Shown here one piece after another: positions 44,167 through 51,664 of a stretch of DNA of 64,000 nucleotides (position 1 is its first letter; each line of letters starts with the position of its first letter). The stretch covers positions 1 to 64,000 of the forward strand of contig CANJMF010000009.1 in NCBI GenBank assembly GCA_947475895.1. The letters run 5' to 3'. The position numbers were made by a program, and so were the translations under genes. This stretch comes from Fidelibacterota bacterium. GTDB lineage: Bacteria > Pseudomonadota > Alphaproteobacteria > Rhodospirillales > Rhodospirillaceae. The notes below the pieces were generated by a model that saw only the letters and a program-made list of their open reading frames with translations, had not been told where the DNA came from and did no database searches.

Positions 44167-44376
44167 ATGACTTTGGACACCACGGACAGCCAAAAAGGCC
44201 TTCTCATATATCTGGCTGAAGCCGCTCATGAGCTGGCCACAGCCGCCAGCACAACGACCGGCGGGTATGCGACGGCCCTGAGGGCCGAAGCCGAAGAACT
44301 GATGACGATTCGCTCTCGGATCATTCAGCGCGGCGCCCAGTTGGAGTTGCCGCTGGAGGTGCGTAAGGCCGCCTGA
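44167..44376 (+). CDS. Small hypothetical protein, 69 residues
   Basis: I take ATG 44167, preceded by GGGATTGGGAAT; the frame is open from 44029 but that part has no translation signals and lies across the promoter. The product (MTLDTTDSQKGLLIYLAEAA onward) is mostly helical, with a central helix pair and an acidic face, ending in RRGAQ-LELPLEVRKAA-like residues. No family is recognised. It is followed by a strong intrinsic terminator, so it is a single-gene unit with its own promoter, which supports a real gene. Confidence 0.7.
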   Translation: MTLDTTDSQKGLLIYLAEAAHELATAASTTTGGYATALRAEAEELMTIRSRIIQRGAQLELPLEVRKAA

Positions 44377-44424
44377 GGGGAAGGGCGACGTCAGAACTGA
44401 CGATAAAAAATGCGAAAATGTGCG

Positions 44425-44453
44425 AAGCCCGGCCCAAAAGGCCGGGCTTTTTA
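44425..44453 (+). terminator. Intrinsic terminator
   Basis: AAGCCCGGCC pairs perfectly with GGCCGGGCTT around CAAAA, followed by TTTA. It lies about 50 bases after the 69-residue gene's stop. Confidence 0.9.
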
Positions 44454-44584
44454 TTTGCGGGGATTCGCTTTTCCCGCGCGGGCAGAAAAAATAAATACCC
44501 GTATTAATTTTGATTCACGATTCCTTAACGCGCTCCGGGAAAGATGCCGACACGTGAACTTCGTTCCCCCAACGGAGGTTCAAT

Positions 44585-44800
44585 ATGGGTCGGACAGAAC
44601 AGTCCGCGACCTGGATCGGGCAGAACGTTCCCGCCGCGTCGCGTAATGAGTTTCAGGATTTCGAGCTGGAAGATTTAGCGCTGGTTTATGGCGCGCGTCT
44701 GCCGACGTTCATGTCGGCGTCTTCGCTCGACACCATTTTCTTTCACCGCACAACCGATCGCGATGCGCACACAAGCGCCGCGTCCGAACCGCTGCGCTGA
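44585..44800 (+). CDS. Small hypothetical protein, 71 residues
   Basis: The ATG is preceded by GGAGGTTCAAT, an excellent ribosome binding site. The 71-residue product starts MGRTEQSATWIGQNVPAASR, has an acidic stretch (FQDFELEDLALVYG) and ends with a His/Asp/Ser-rich tail. No membrane helix or known motif is seen. A perfect terminator follows 60 bases later. The strong signals at both ends argue for a real gene of unknown function. Confidence 0.65.
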   Translation: MGRTEQSATWIGQNVPAASRNEFQDFELEDLALVYGARLPTFMSASSLDTIFFHRTTDRDAHTSAASEPLR

Positions 44801-44859
44801 TCACCAATTAACGCTGGGGCATCTCTCCTCCCTCCCCGCCCACGCTCCCAGCAAACTCG

Positions 44860-44896
44860 GGCTGCAGTCTCAACAGACTGCAGCCCTTTTCTTTGT
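44860..44896 (+). terminator. Intrinsic terminator
   Basis: GGGCTGCAGTCT pairs perfectly with AGACTGCAGCCC around CAAC, then TTTTCTTTG. It ends the 71-residue gene's transcript. The next gene starts 15 bases later, so that gene would need its own promoter or read-through. Confidence 0.9.
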
Positions 44897-44910
44897 GCTA
44901 GAAAGTGCGG

Positions 44911-45318
44911 ATGCTTTACTTCGCCTACGGCGCCAATCTGAATCTGCGCAACATCAAGCGCTACGCACCGCGTGCGAAACCATTGTGCATAGCCAAGCTT
45001 CCTGGATACCGATTGGTGTTTCGCAGGTATGTCGATCTCGCCCCCGACAAACACACAAGCGTGATTGGCGCGCTCTACGAGGTAACGCCCAAATGTTTGG
45101 AGGCGCTCGATCTCTATGAAGGCGAGGCCTATCAGAAGATCGAGGTGACGGTCGAAACCGAACAAGGCCCGCGTCAAGCCGTGGCCTATGTCATGAAGCC
45201 GGCCGAGATCGCACCGCCGCAGTTGGCTTATTACACCATCGTCGCGCGCGGATACGCCGATTGGAAATTGGATCTCGAGCCGTTGCGCCGGGCCCGCTTC
45301 GCGACAGTTGGCCGTTAG
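44911..45318 (+). CDS. Gamma-glutamylcyclotransferase-like protein
   Basis: A 135-residue protein (GTG six bases upstream is an alternative). The opening MLYFAYGANLNLRNIKRYAP has the YGANL glycine loop of the GGCT-like fold. The catalytic glutamate is in LDLYEGEAYQKIEVTV, and YVMKPAEI follows. Such proteins form 5-oxoproline from gamma-glutamyl amino acids or act on glutathione-like substrates. It is close to the terminator of the upstream gene and converges with the reductase gene at its end. Confidence 0.82.
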   Translation: MLYFAYGANLNLRNIKRYAPRAKPLCIAKLPGYRLVFRRYVDLAPDKHTSVIGALYEVTPKCLEALDLYEGEAYQKIEVTVETEQGPRQAVAYVMKPAEIAPPQLAYYTIVARGYADWKLDLEPLRRARFATVGR

Positions 45319-45319
45319 C

Positions 45320-46321
45320 TTATTTGTTGACGTTAATCACGGTGCGTCCGCGCGTTTCACCGCGCAGGATTTGGTCGGCTAATTCTTCGATGCGCGAGAG
45401 CGGCTCTTCAACCGTCATGGAATCCAGCAGCTCCCGATCGAGATCGGTTGCTAAGCGGTGCCATGCACCCACACGCCACTCCGGCAGCGAGGGTGCGTGG
45501 TAGTAGACGCCGACGAGTTTCACCGCGCGCAGAATGAACGGCATCACGGTGGACGGAAGATCGAAGCCTCCCGCAAGCCCGAACGCCGTTACAACGCCGC
45601 CTTCATTCGTTTGCGCGATTGCGGTCGCAAGCGTTTTGCTGCCGACCGTATCGACCACACCCGCCCATCGCTGCGTCTCTAACGGCTTCGCATCGCGGTG
45701 AAGTTCGCTGCGGGCGATGATCGATTCCGCGCCGAGGGTTTTCAAATAAGCGTGCGTTGATTCGCGCCCGGTTGACGCGACCACGCGGTACCCGAGCTTC
45801 GACAATACTGCGACGGCGATGGAGCCTGCGCCGCCGGCAGCACCCGTCACGAGAATCTCGCCTTTCGCCGGCGTCACACCGAGGCGTTCCAACTCCATGA
45901 CCGCGAGCATGGCGGTGTAGCCCGCCGTTCCGATGGCCATCGCTTGCTTAGGTGTGAAGGCATCGGGCAGCTTCACGAGCACGTCGGCTTTCACGCGCTC
46001 CTTTTGCGTATAGCCGCCCCACATGGTTTCCGAGAGTCCGCCGCCGCCCGTAGCCACCACGCGATCACCGGGCTTGAACGCGGGTGATTTCGATTCGGCG
46101 ACCGTGCCCGCGAGATCGATGCCGCATATCATCGGAAAATTGCGCACGATGGGGCGCTTTCCTCCGGCGACGGCCGCTCCGTCTTTATAATTGAGGCTGG
46201 AGTAAGCGACGTCCACCAGCACGTCGTAGTCGGGCAGATCGGCCGTCGTCAGGTCGCGAAATCCGCGAACGTACTGACCGTCTTGTTGATCGACGACGTA
46301 GGCGCGGAACGTGGACGACAT
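45320..46321 (-). CDS. acuI: YhdH/AcuI-type acrylyl-CoA or quinone reductase
   Basis: A 333-residue zinc-free medium-chain reductase. YhdH/AcuI marks are SSLNYKDGAAVAGGKRPIVR, CGIDLAGTV, WGGYTQKERVKADVL, AMAIGTAGYTAMLAVMELE, the NADPH Rossmann motif VTGAAGGAGSIAVAVLSKLG and MPFILRAVKLVGV. AcuI reduces acryloyl-CoA to propanoyl-CoA with NADPH and protects against acrylate. GGAGGCTCTC gives a strong ribosome binding site. It is nine bases after the peptide-binding protein gene in the same direction, so they are likely co-transcribed, though no shared function is evident. Confidence 0.85.
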   Translation of the reverse strand: MSSTFRAYVVDQQDGQYVRGFRDLTTADLPDYDVLVDVAYSSLNYKDGAAVAGGKRPIVRNFPMICGIDLAGTVAESKSPAFKPGDRVVATGGGGLSETMWGGYTQKERVKADVLVKLPDAFTPKQAMAIGTAGYTAMLAVMELERLGVTPAKGEILVTGAAGGAGSIAVAVLSKLGYRVVASTGRESTHAYLKTLGAESIIARSELHRDAKPLETQRWAGVVDTVGSKTLATAIAQTNEGGVVTAFGLAGGFDLPSTVMPFILRAVKLVGVYYHAPSLPEWRVGAWHRLATDLDRELLDSMTVEEPLSRIEELADQILRGETRGRTVINVNK

Positions 46322-46330
46322 GAGAGCCTC

Positions 46331-47905
46331 CTAGCGGGCGACGTCGAGGTAGCGGCTGAGATGAATGTCGATAGGGTTCGGCTGCCAACCGCTGACGCTC
46401 TGCGCCACGAGATTTTTGGTTGAGCCAAAATAAAGCGGGATCACGGGCTGATCGCTCAGCAGGCGCTGCTCTGCTTGCTTCAAGATACCCTCGCGCATGT
46501 TGGCATCAGGTTCCTTAGCAGCGCGCGCTAGCCACGAGTCATAGTCGCCGTCGCGATAACGGCTGTAATTGGTGCCCACCGAGGCAGATTGAAGGATGCC
46601 CAGGAAATTGGCCGCGTCGTTATAATCGGCCAACCAGGCGACGAAACCCACTTCGAAATCGCCTTGGCGTAAGTTCGAAAAGAACGTGCTGCCTTCGGTG
46701 GCGTGCAGTTGCACTTCCACGCCGATGCGCTTCCACATGCCCGCGATCACCACGGCGATGCGGCGCAGCTCTTGATTGTTGGAATGGCTGTAGCGAATGC
46801 GCAGCAGCTTTCCGTCCGTGTAACCCGCATCGACGAGCAACTTGCGGGCCTCGGTCAAGCGTTCGCTCTCGCTCTTGCCGATAAAGTCCATTTTCATCGG
46901 TGTGTAATTAGCCACGGCCGGCGGAACGAAACTGGTCGCGGGACGCTCGCCCGTGCGCAGCACTTTGTCGGTCAACACGTCACGGTCGATGGCCAGCGAC
47001 AACGCGCGGCGCACGCGCGGGTCCATAACCTTTTCGTTCGACGTGTTGATCGCCAAATAATACGTCAGCAGCGCCGGCGTTAGGCGCATTTCCTTTGACA
47101 GCGTTTCGCGCAGCGCATCGATTTGACCGGCGGGAAACTCCACCTGCATATCAAGCTCGCCCGCGCGAAAGCGCGTCACGGCGGCGGAGATATCGCCGGT
47201 GGGGATATAATTCACGCCTTCAAGCTTCACGCTCCGCGCGTCGTGGAACTTCGGATTTTTCGCCAGTTCGATTTTATCTTCGGGTCGCCAGCTCTTGAGC
47301 GTGAAGGCCCCGCTGGTGATCATGTTCTCGGGCTTGGTCCAAGCGTCGCCGGTCTTTTCCACGACGCGGCGCGGCACAACGCCGGCAAATGCGCCGGCGA
47401 CAACTTGCAGGAAATAGGGCGCGGGCGCTTCCAGATCGATAATGACGGTGTCGTTTTCGTAAGCCGTCACGCCGAGCGAGGCGACCGGCAGCGCGCCGGT
47501 GTTAACGCTGCGCGCGTTCTTGATGACATAGAGGAGTTGCGCAACGGGTGAAGCGACTTTGGGATCGAGCAAGCGGCGGAACGAAAACACCACATCGTCG
47601 GCGGTGATGGGTGTGCCGTCGGAAAACTGCGCGCCGGGCTGCAGGCGAAATTGATAGCGCAGTCCGCCCGGCTCCACTTGCCACGCAGCCGCCACACCCG
47701 GCACCAGGCGGCCATCGGCGCTGTAGGCTACGAGCCCTTCGAAGAGGTCTGCCGCGATAGCGCGTTCATATTGGCTGCGGGTTTTAGCAGGATCGAGGGT
47801 CGCGGGTTCGGTCCGATTGCCGCGATTAAGGACAGCGGCCTGAGCCGGCGCATCGACGATTGTCGCTAAAAGCAAAAGCGGTGCGATGAAGCGATGCCAT
47901 TTCAT
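46331..47905 (-). CDS. Peptide/solute-binding protein of an ABC transporter (SBP family 5)
   Basis: A 524-residue exported protein with signal peptide MKWHRFIAPLLLLATIVDAP then AQAA. The family-5 opening (LNRGNRTEPATLDPAKTRSQ, RAIAADLFEGLVAYSADGRL, AWQVEPGGLRYQFRLQPGAQ, FSDGTPITADDVVFSFRRLL) is unmistakable and is that of OppA-like proteins. These bind oligopeptides or other solutes in the periplasm. No permease or ATPase genes flank it, so it may serve a distant transporter. It is upstream of the acuI-like gene on the same strand. Confidence 0.9.
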   Translation of the reverse strand: MKWHRFIAPLLLLATIVDAPAQAAVLNRGNRTEPATLDPAKTRSQYERAIAADLFEGLVAYSADGRLVPGVAAAWQVEPGGLRYQFRLQPGAQFSDGTPITADDVVFSFRRLLDPKVASPVAQLLYVIKNARSVNTGALPVASLGVTAYENDTVIIDLEAPAPYFLQVVAGAFAGVVPRRVVEKTGDAWTKPENMITSGAFTLKSWRPEDKIELAKNPKFHDARSVKLEGVNYIPTGDISAAVTRFRAGELDMQVEFPAGQIDALRETLSKEMRLTPALLTYYLAINTSNEKVMDPRVRRALSLAIDRDVLTDKVLRTGERPATSFVPPAVANYTPMKMDFIGKSESERLTEARKLLVDAGYTDGKLLRIRYSHSNNQELRRIAVVIAGMWKRIGVEVQLHATEGSTFFSNLRQGDFEVGFVAWLADYNDAANFLGILQSASVGTNYSRYRDGDYDSWLARAAKEPDANMREGILKQAEQRLLSDQPVIPLYFGSTKNLVAQSVSGWQPNPIDIHLSRYLDVAR

Positions 47906-47965
47906 GCGCGAAGAATGTCACGGCCACCCGCGCATGTCATCGGCGGAAGGCGAGATGAACGCAAT

Positions 47966-48008
47966 TGTCATGCCCTGTGCAACGCGGTGCGCTGCACAGG
48001 GCGTGACA
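47966..48008 (-). terminator. Long stem-loop between sorbosone-dehydrogenase-like and binding-protein genes
   Basis: TGTCA-T-GCCCTGTGCA and TGCAC AGGGC-G-TGACA pair around an 11-base loop, a 16-base stem with one mismatch. It lies just after the stop of the sorbosone-dehydrogenase-like gene on the minus strand. There is no T run after it, so it is either a weak terminator or a message-protecting hairpin. Confidence 0.45.
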
Positions 48009-48014
48009 GAAAAC

Positions 48015-49319
48015 TTACTTCGCGGGCGTCACGCGCCAGATGACATTGCCGACGTCGTCGGCCACCAGCAGCGCGCCTTTGGTGTCGACCGCAACACCGA
48101 CAGGGCGGCCAGAGGCCTTTTCGTCGCCGGCGATGAAGCCCGTCAGGATGTCTTCAGGCATGCCGCTCGGTTTGCCGTTGGCGAACGGCACGAAAATCAC
48201 GCGGTAGCCGGCGGCGGGCTTGCGGTTCCAGCTGCCGTGCTGGCCGATGAAGGCCCCGCCTTTGTATTTGGCGGGCAGCAGATCGGCCGTATAGAACGCG
48301 AGGCCGAGATTCGCCGTGTGTGCGCCGAGGCCGTAATCCGGCGCAATCGCCCGATTCACCAAAGTCATGTCCGGATCTTTGACGCGCTCGTCGATGTTTT
48401 TGCCGAAGTAGCTGTAGGGCCAGCCGTAGAAGGCACCGTCCTTCACCGACGTGAGATAGTCAGGCACGAGATCGTTGCCGAGGGCGTCGCGCTCGTTGAC
48501 GACGGTCCAGAGCATTTTCGATACAGGTTCCCAGGCAAGACCGTTGGGATTGCGAAGGCCGGTGGCGAACGGGCGTTTCTTGCCCGTGGCGCGGTCCACT
48601 TCCCAGATCATGGCGCGGCCGGTTTCGTTCTCCATGCCGTTCTCGCCGATATTGCTGTTGGAGCCGACCGTTGCGTACAGCTTCGTACCATCTTGCGAAG
48701 CGATGATGTTCTTGGTCCAGTGATGATCGATTGGCAGTGCCGGCAGGTCGGTCAGTTCCTTGCCCGGCTCGGTGATGCTCGTCGCACCGGTCTTGTATTT
48801 GTAGTGCATGATGCCGTCGGTATTGGCGACATAGAGATCGTCACCCACCAGCGCCATACCGAACGGTGAAACCAGATCCTTCAGAAACACGGTTTTGGTT
48901 TCAGCGACGCCGTCGCCGTCGGCATCGCGCAGCAACGTGATGCGGTTGGCGCTTTCCGTTTTGGCGCCCACGCGCTTCATGACCGCGCGCTCGACGATGG
49001 CGCGCAAGCCGGGCGCGGAGTATCCCGGTCCATTGGTCTCGGCGACAAGCACATCGCCGTTGGGCAACACGAGCAACCAGCGCGGATGATCGAGGCCGGT
49101 CGCAAAGCGCGCGACTTTAAGTCCTTCGGCGGACTTGGGCGTGGCGGTGCCTTCCCAGCCTTTGGCCGGGAATGTTTGCATGGTCGGTACGATCTGGACT
49201 TGCGGCTTTGGCAGCGCCGGATTTGGACCGTAGCCGGGCTCGATCGCCAGCGCCGTTCCGCCGAGCAGCGCGAACGTAAGACCGGCAGCCGTTAAAAGAC
49301 GACGATGAGATAGAGTCAT
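48015..49319 (-). CDS. L-sorbosone dehydrogenase-like PQQ-family beta-propeller protein
   Basis: ATG 49319 follows GGGAGGTGCACTT. The 434-residue protein has a signal peptide (MTLSHRRLLTAAGLTFALLG, cut near LA-IEP). It then shows the six-bladed soluble glucose/sorbosone dehydrogenase pattern: FATGLDHPRWLLVLPNGDVL, VAETNG, DADGDGVAETKTVFL, SPFGMALVGDDLYVANTDGI, ENETGRAMIWEVDRATG, FATGLRNPNGLAWEP and QHGSWNRKPAAGYRV. Such periplasmic enzymes oxidise sugars using PQQ; many homologues have no tested substrate. It appears as a single gene unit. Sequence makes the fold certain but not the activity. Confidence 0.85.
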   Translation of the reverse strand: MTLSHRRLLTAAGLTFALLGGTALAIEPGYGPNPALPKPQVQIVPTMQTFPAKGWEGTATPKSAEGLKVARFATGLDHPRWLLVLPNGDVLVAETNGPGYSAPGLRAIVERAVMKRVGAKTESANRITLLRDADGDGVAETKTVFLKDLVSPFGMALVGDDLYVANTDGIMHYKYKTGATSITEPGKELTDLPALPIDHHWTKNIIASQDGTKLYATVGSNSNIGENGMENETGRAMIWEVDRATGKKRPFATGLRNPNGLAWEPVSKMLWTVVNERDALGNDLVPDYLTSVKDGAFYGWPYSYFGKNIDERVKDPDMTLVNRAIAPDYGLGAHTANLGLAFYTADLLPAKYKGGAFIGQHGSWNRKPAAGYRVIFVPFANGKPSGMPEDILTGFIAGDEKASGRPVGVAVDTKGALLVADDVGNVIWRVTPAK

Positions 49320-49402
49320 AAGTGCACCTCCCAATGCGTGGAATGGGCGGGAGGATAGCCCGTACGCCGAAACGGTTCCAGGTGAGAAGGAGCGCGAGCG
49401 CG

Positions 49403-49984
49403 CTACTTTCGCGGGCGATTACGAAAGCTCGCGAAGTCGTGACCTTCCGAACTGGCTTGCGCCGCCAGTCCTTTATCGAGCATGGCGCGGATCAAGAAGT
49501 CGCCGGTATGAGCCATGCCCACCATAACCGTGGGCGCGGTGCCGAGGAGTTGTGCGACCAGCGCCGCGCGGGTTTCGATGGGCGTTGCATCGAAAACAGT
49601 GCGGCACTTAGGAATAGAAAGATAAGGCACTTGTGCGGACTCATGCGCTTCGGTGAGCACGCGCACGGCTGTGGTGTAAGCCGCGAAATCGAGGATGCCC
49701 ACCGCGAGCCGCTCGACCTTATCGAGGAGCGTTTTGCAGGCGGCTTTATCCAGCTTTTCTTTGGGCAGCATGTAATGCCGCGATTGCGCGAGATGCTGGT
49801 AGGAAATTTCGCGCTTACCGCCGGCGGATTTCGGCGGATCACCCGAGAGCGTTTCTTCGGGAAATTCAACTTCCGCGCCGTTGTCGGCCGAGCAATAGAC
49901 CATGCCGCCATCGGTTTCCTCGACGACATAGGCCCGCCCCTGTTTGTCATAAACAGTGGAACCCCTTGGAAATCGATGAACCAT
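49403..49984 (-). CDS. Hypothetical protein, 193 residues
   Basis: A soluble protein beginning MVHRFPRGSTVYDKQGRAYV, with a small beta-rich N-terminal region (GMVYCSADNGAEVEFPEETL) and a helical rest, including a C-terminal part VPYLSIPKCRTVFDATPIET. It has no signal peptide or membrane segment. I do not recognise the family. Codon use looks like its neighbours, and the long frame with few alternatives supports a real gene. Its neighbours (sorbosone-dehydrogenase-like and a small exported protein) give no clear hint. Confidence 0.65.
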   Translation of the reverse strand: MVHRFPRGSTVYDKQGRAYVVEETDGGMVYCSADNGAEVEFPEETLSGDPPKSAGGKREISYQHLAQSRHYMLPKEKLDKAACKTLLDKVERLAVGILDFAAYTTAVRVLTEAHESAQVPYLSIPKCRTVFDATPIETRAALVAQLLGTAPTVMVGMAHTGDFLIRAMLDKGLAAQASSEGHDFASFRNRPRK

Positions 49985-50076
49985 CGCGTTTTTAACCCAT
50001 ATCTGACCCCGAAATTCTAGTCTACTCTACATCCCGAATCCGCGTGTCGAAAATCGGCCGAAAAACGGAGGATATA

Positions 50077-50640
50077 ATGTTCAAGACGACTCTGCTCGCC
50101 GCGGCGATGACCGCGACACTCGCCGCCCCGTTGGCTGCGCCCTCGTCCGCGAAAGAAGAAGGCAGCATCGTGCCGACCTTCGACAGCGTGAACAATGTGT
50201 TTGTCGACTTCGTGCTGAACGGTTGCCTGTCGTCCATGAACGGCAGAAGTCCCGTATCGGGATTTGCCACCGAGCGGCAGTTATTCATTGCCGACGAGAC
50301 GGTGACGAGCGCTTTCCTCAACGGCCATGCCGGCAAAGTTTATGTGCACGGCGGCGTGCCCGTGGTGATCAGCGCGCTAGATGACGGCTTGTGCAGCGTC
50401 TCGGCGCGCCACGCGCCCATGATCGCGGCGCTGGAGCAATCCATCGACGCTTGGCTGGCCGGCCCGGGCGCTCCGTTCAAAAAGACAAAGACGGAAGAGA
50501 GCGGCAACCAAAGCGGCGGCACCAGCAAGATGCACGTCTATCAGGCCGAGATCAGCGGGCACAATTTGTTTGCCGTGCTGTCGACCACCGCGAGCGAAGA
50601 CGTGCTCGCGCAGGCTGTGATCACCATTGGTGAAGAGTAA
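50077..50640 (+). CDS. Exported hypothetical protein, 187 residues
   Basis: ATG 50077 follows CGGAGGATATA. The signal peptide MFKTTLLAAAMTATLAAPLA then APSSA-KEE is clear. The mature part includes NNVFVDFVLNGCLSSMNG and ISALDDGLCSVSARHAP, with two cysteines that could form a disulfide, and a C-terminal SGHNLFAVLSTTASEDVLAQ. The FDSVNNVFVDFVLNGCL opening resembles small periplasmic proteins (NMCC_0638-like) in alphaproteobacteria, but this is a weak recollection. Function is unknown. It converges with the next gene, seven bases apart. Confidence 0.7.
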   Translation: MFKTTLLAAAMTATLAAPLAAPSSAKEEGSIVPTFDSVNNVFVDFVLNGCLSSMNGRSPVSGFATERQLFIADETVTSAFLNGHAGKVYVHGGVPVVISALDDGLCSVSARHAPMIAALEQSIDAWLAGPGAPFKKTKTEESGNQSGGTSKMHVYQAEISGHNLFAVLSTTASEDVLAQAVITIGEE

Positions 50641-50646
50641 TCGGCT

Positions 50647-51480
50647 TTAGGGAAACTTCGCCGCCGGGGGCCATGCTTCCTGCGGCTCCCAAACACCGCG
50701 CCCGGTATACGTTCTCATATTCCATCCGCCTTCATCGGCGGCAATGGTTGAATACTCAATAATGAAATCGTTGATATTGCCGTTAACGTCGGGATAGGCG
50801 TTGATGAGGTGAATGACGTCCTCGCCGCGCGCGTTCTTAGCCAGACGCCAATCGCTTTTCTGTGAACGGATCAACAGCGCGGGCTTTGGGTCCTCGCCGA
50901 TGGACGCGTAAGCGGGCGCTCGGTCTTTGTCGCCTGCCTTCGCGCCGGCACGATGAAACTCCAGCAGCCTTGTGGCCGTACCTTTGTAGGAGCCGAAGCT
51001 CGTCGTGTTGTCGGTGGTCACAAAGATGACGGGGTTGCCCCCGTTCGTCAGGGGCGCCACTTCGATCTCGGCCAAGGGCCACACGAACTTGTCTTCAAAG
51101 AGAATGCGTCCGTCGTGCGTGACGAGGCGCACGTGCGCCATGCGCAAGGGGTCCTTCTCGATGAGCGCGCGATGGGGATCGTTATCGGCCAGCACAAAGC
51201 GCGGATCGGCGGTCACGCGCCACATGGCTTTTTGCAGCGCCGGAGTTACATGGGCGTCTTCAAGCACCTCGAGCGTGCCGTCGATGCCGTAGGTCTTTTT
51301 GTGGAGCGCGATGCTTTGGCGGATGGCGTAACCCTGCGGGAGATCGGGCGTGCGCGCGGCCAGGATCTGAGCCGAGGTTTGGGTCGGCGCGGTCGGAGGC
51401 GGCTGCTGGGCGGACGCGACCACAACCCAGCAAAGAGCCACCATCGCTAGCGCAAATCCAAAGATGTCCCGGAGCCGCAT
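50647..51480 (-). CDS. Exported hypothetical protein, 277 residues
   Basis: The N-terminus MRLRDIFGFALAMVALCWVV then VASA-QQPPPTAPTQT is a signal peptide followed by a Pro/Thr/Gln-rich linker. The mature domain contains IRQSIALHKKTYGIDGTLEV, FVLADNDPHRALIEKDPLRM, VPLTNGGN-like and TTDNTTSFGSYKGTATRLLE segments and ends in WEPQEAWPPAAKFP. No enzyme motif is recognisable. It is periplasmic or outer-membrane attached. Upstream is an odd direct repeat (51561-51650) that may hold its control site. Confidence 0.7.
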   Translation of the reverse strand: MRLRDIFGFALAMVALCWVVVASAQQPPPTAPTQTSAQILAARTPDLPQGYAIRQSIALHKKTYGIDGTLEVLEDAHVTPALQKAMWRVTADPRFVLADNDPHRALIEKDPLRMAHVRLVTHDGRILFEDKFVWPLAEIEVAPLTNGGNPVIFVTTDNTTSFGSYKGTATRLLEFHRAGAKAGDKDRAPAYASIGEDPKPALLIRSQKSDWRLAKNARGEDVIHLINAYPDVNGNINDFIIEYSTIAADEGGWNMRTYTGRGVWEPQEAWPPAAKFP

Positions 51481-51560
51481 TTTGGCCGTGTTTCCGTAAG
51501 GTTCACGTGTACGAACGTGCGCCTATAACGCGGCAGCGGTGAAGAAGTGACGGCTGCGAA

Positions 51561-51650
51561 AAACGACCCCATGAACTTATGAATCGCGACCGATGATGTG
51601 GCTGATTCCATTGACGTTTTCGCGCTGGCAAACGAGCCCATGAACTTATG
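51561..51650. repeat. Pair of 21-base direct repeats upstream of a hypothetical gene
   Basis: AAACGACCCCATGAACTTAT followed by G at 51561-51581 and the same 21 bases with one change (C to G) at 51630-51650 lie 69 bases apart, start to start. Both are in the 183-base gap between the maeB stop and the 277-residue gene, which is read away from them on the minus strand. They could be tandem regulatory sites or a recent small duplication. Confidence 0.55.
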
Positions 51651-51664
51651 GCTGCTGGTGGGTC

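Noticed and set aside
47886-48869. 327-residue plus-strand frame
   Set aside because: It is antisense to the sorbosone-dehydrogenase-like gene and shows only biased shadow composition.
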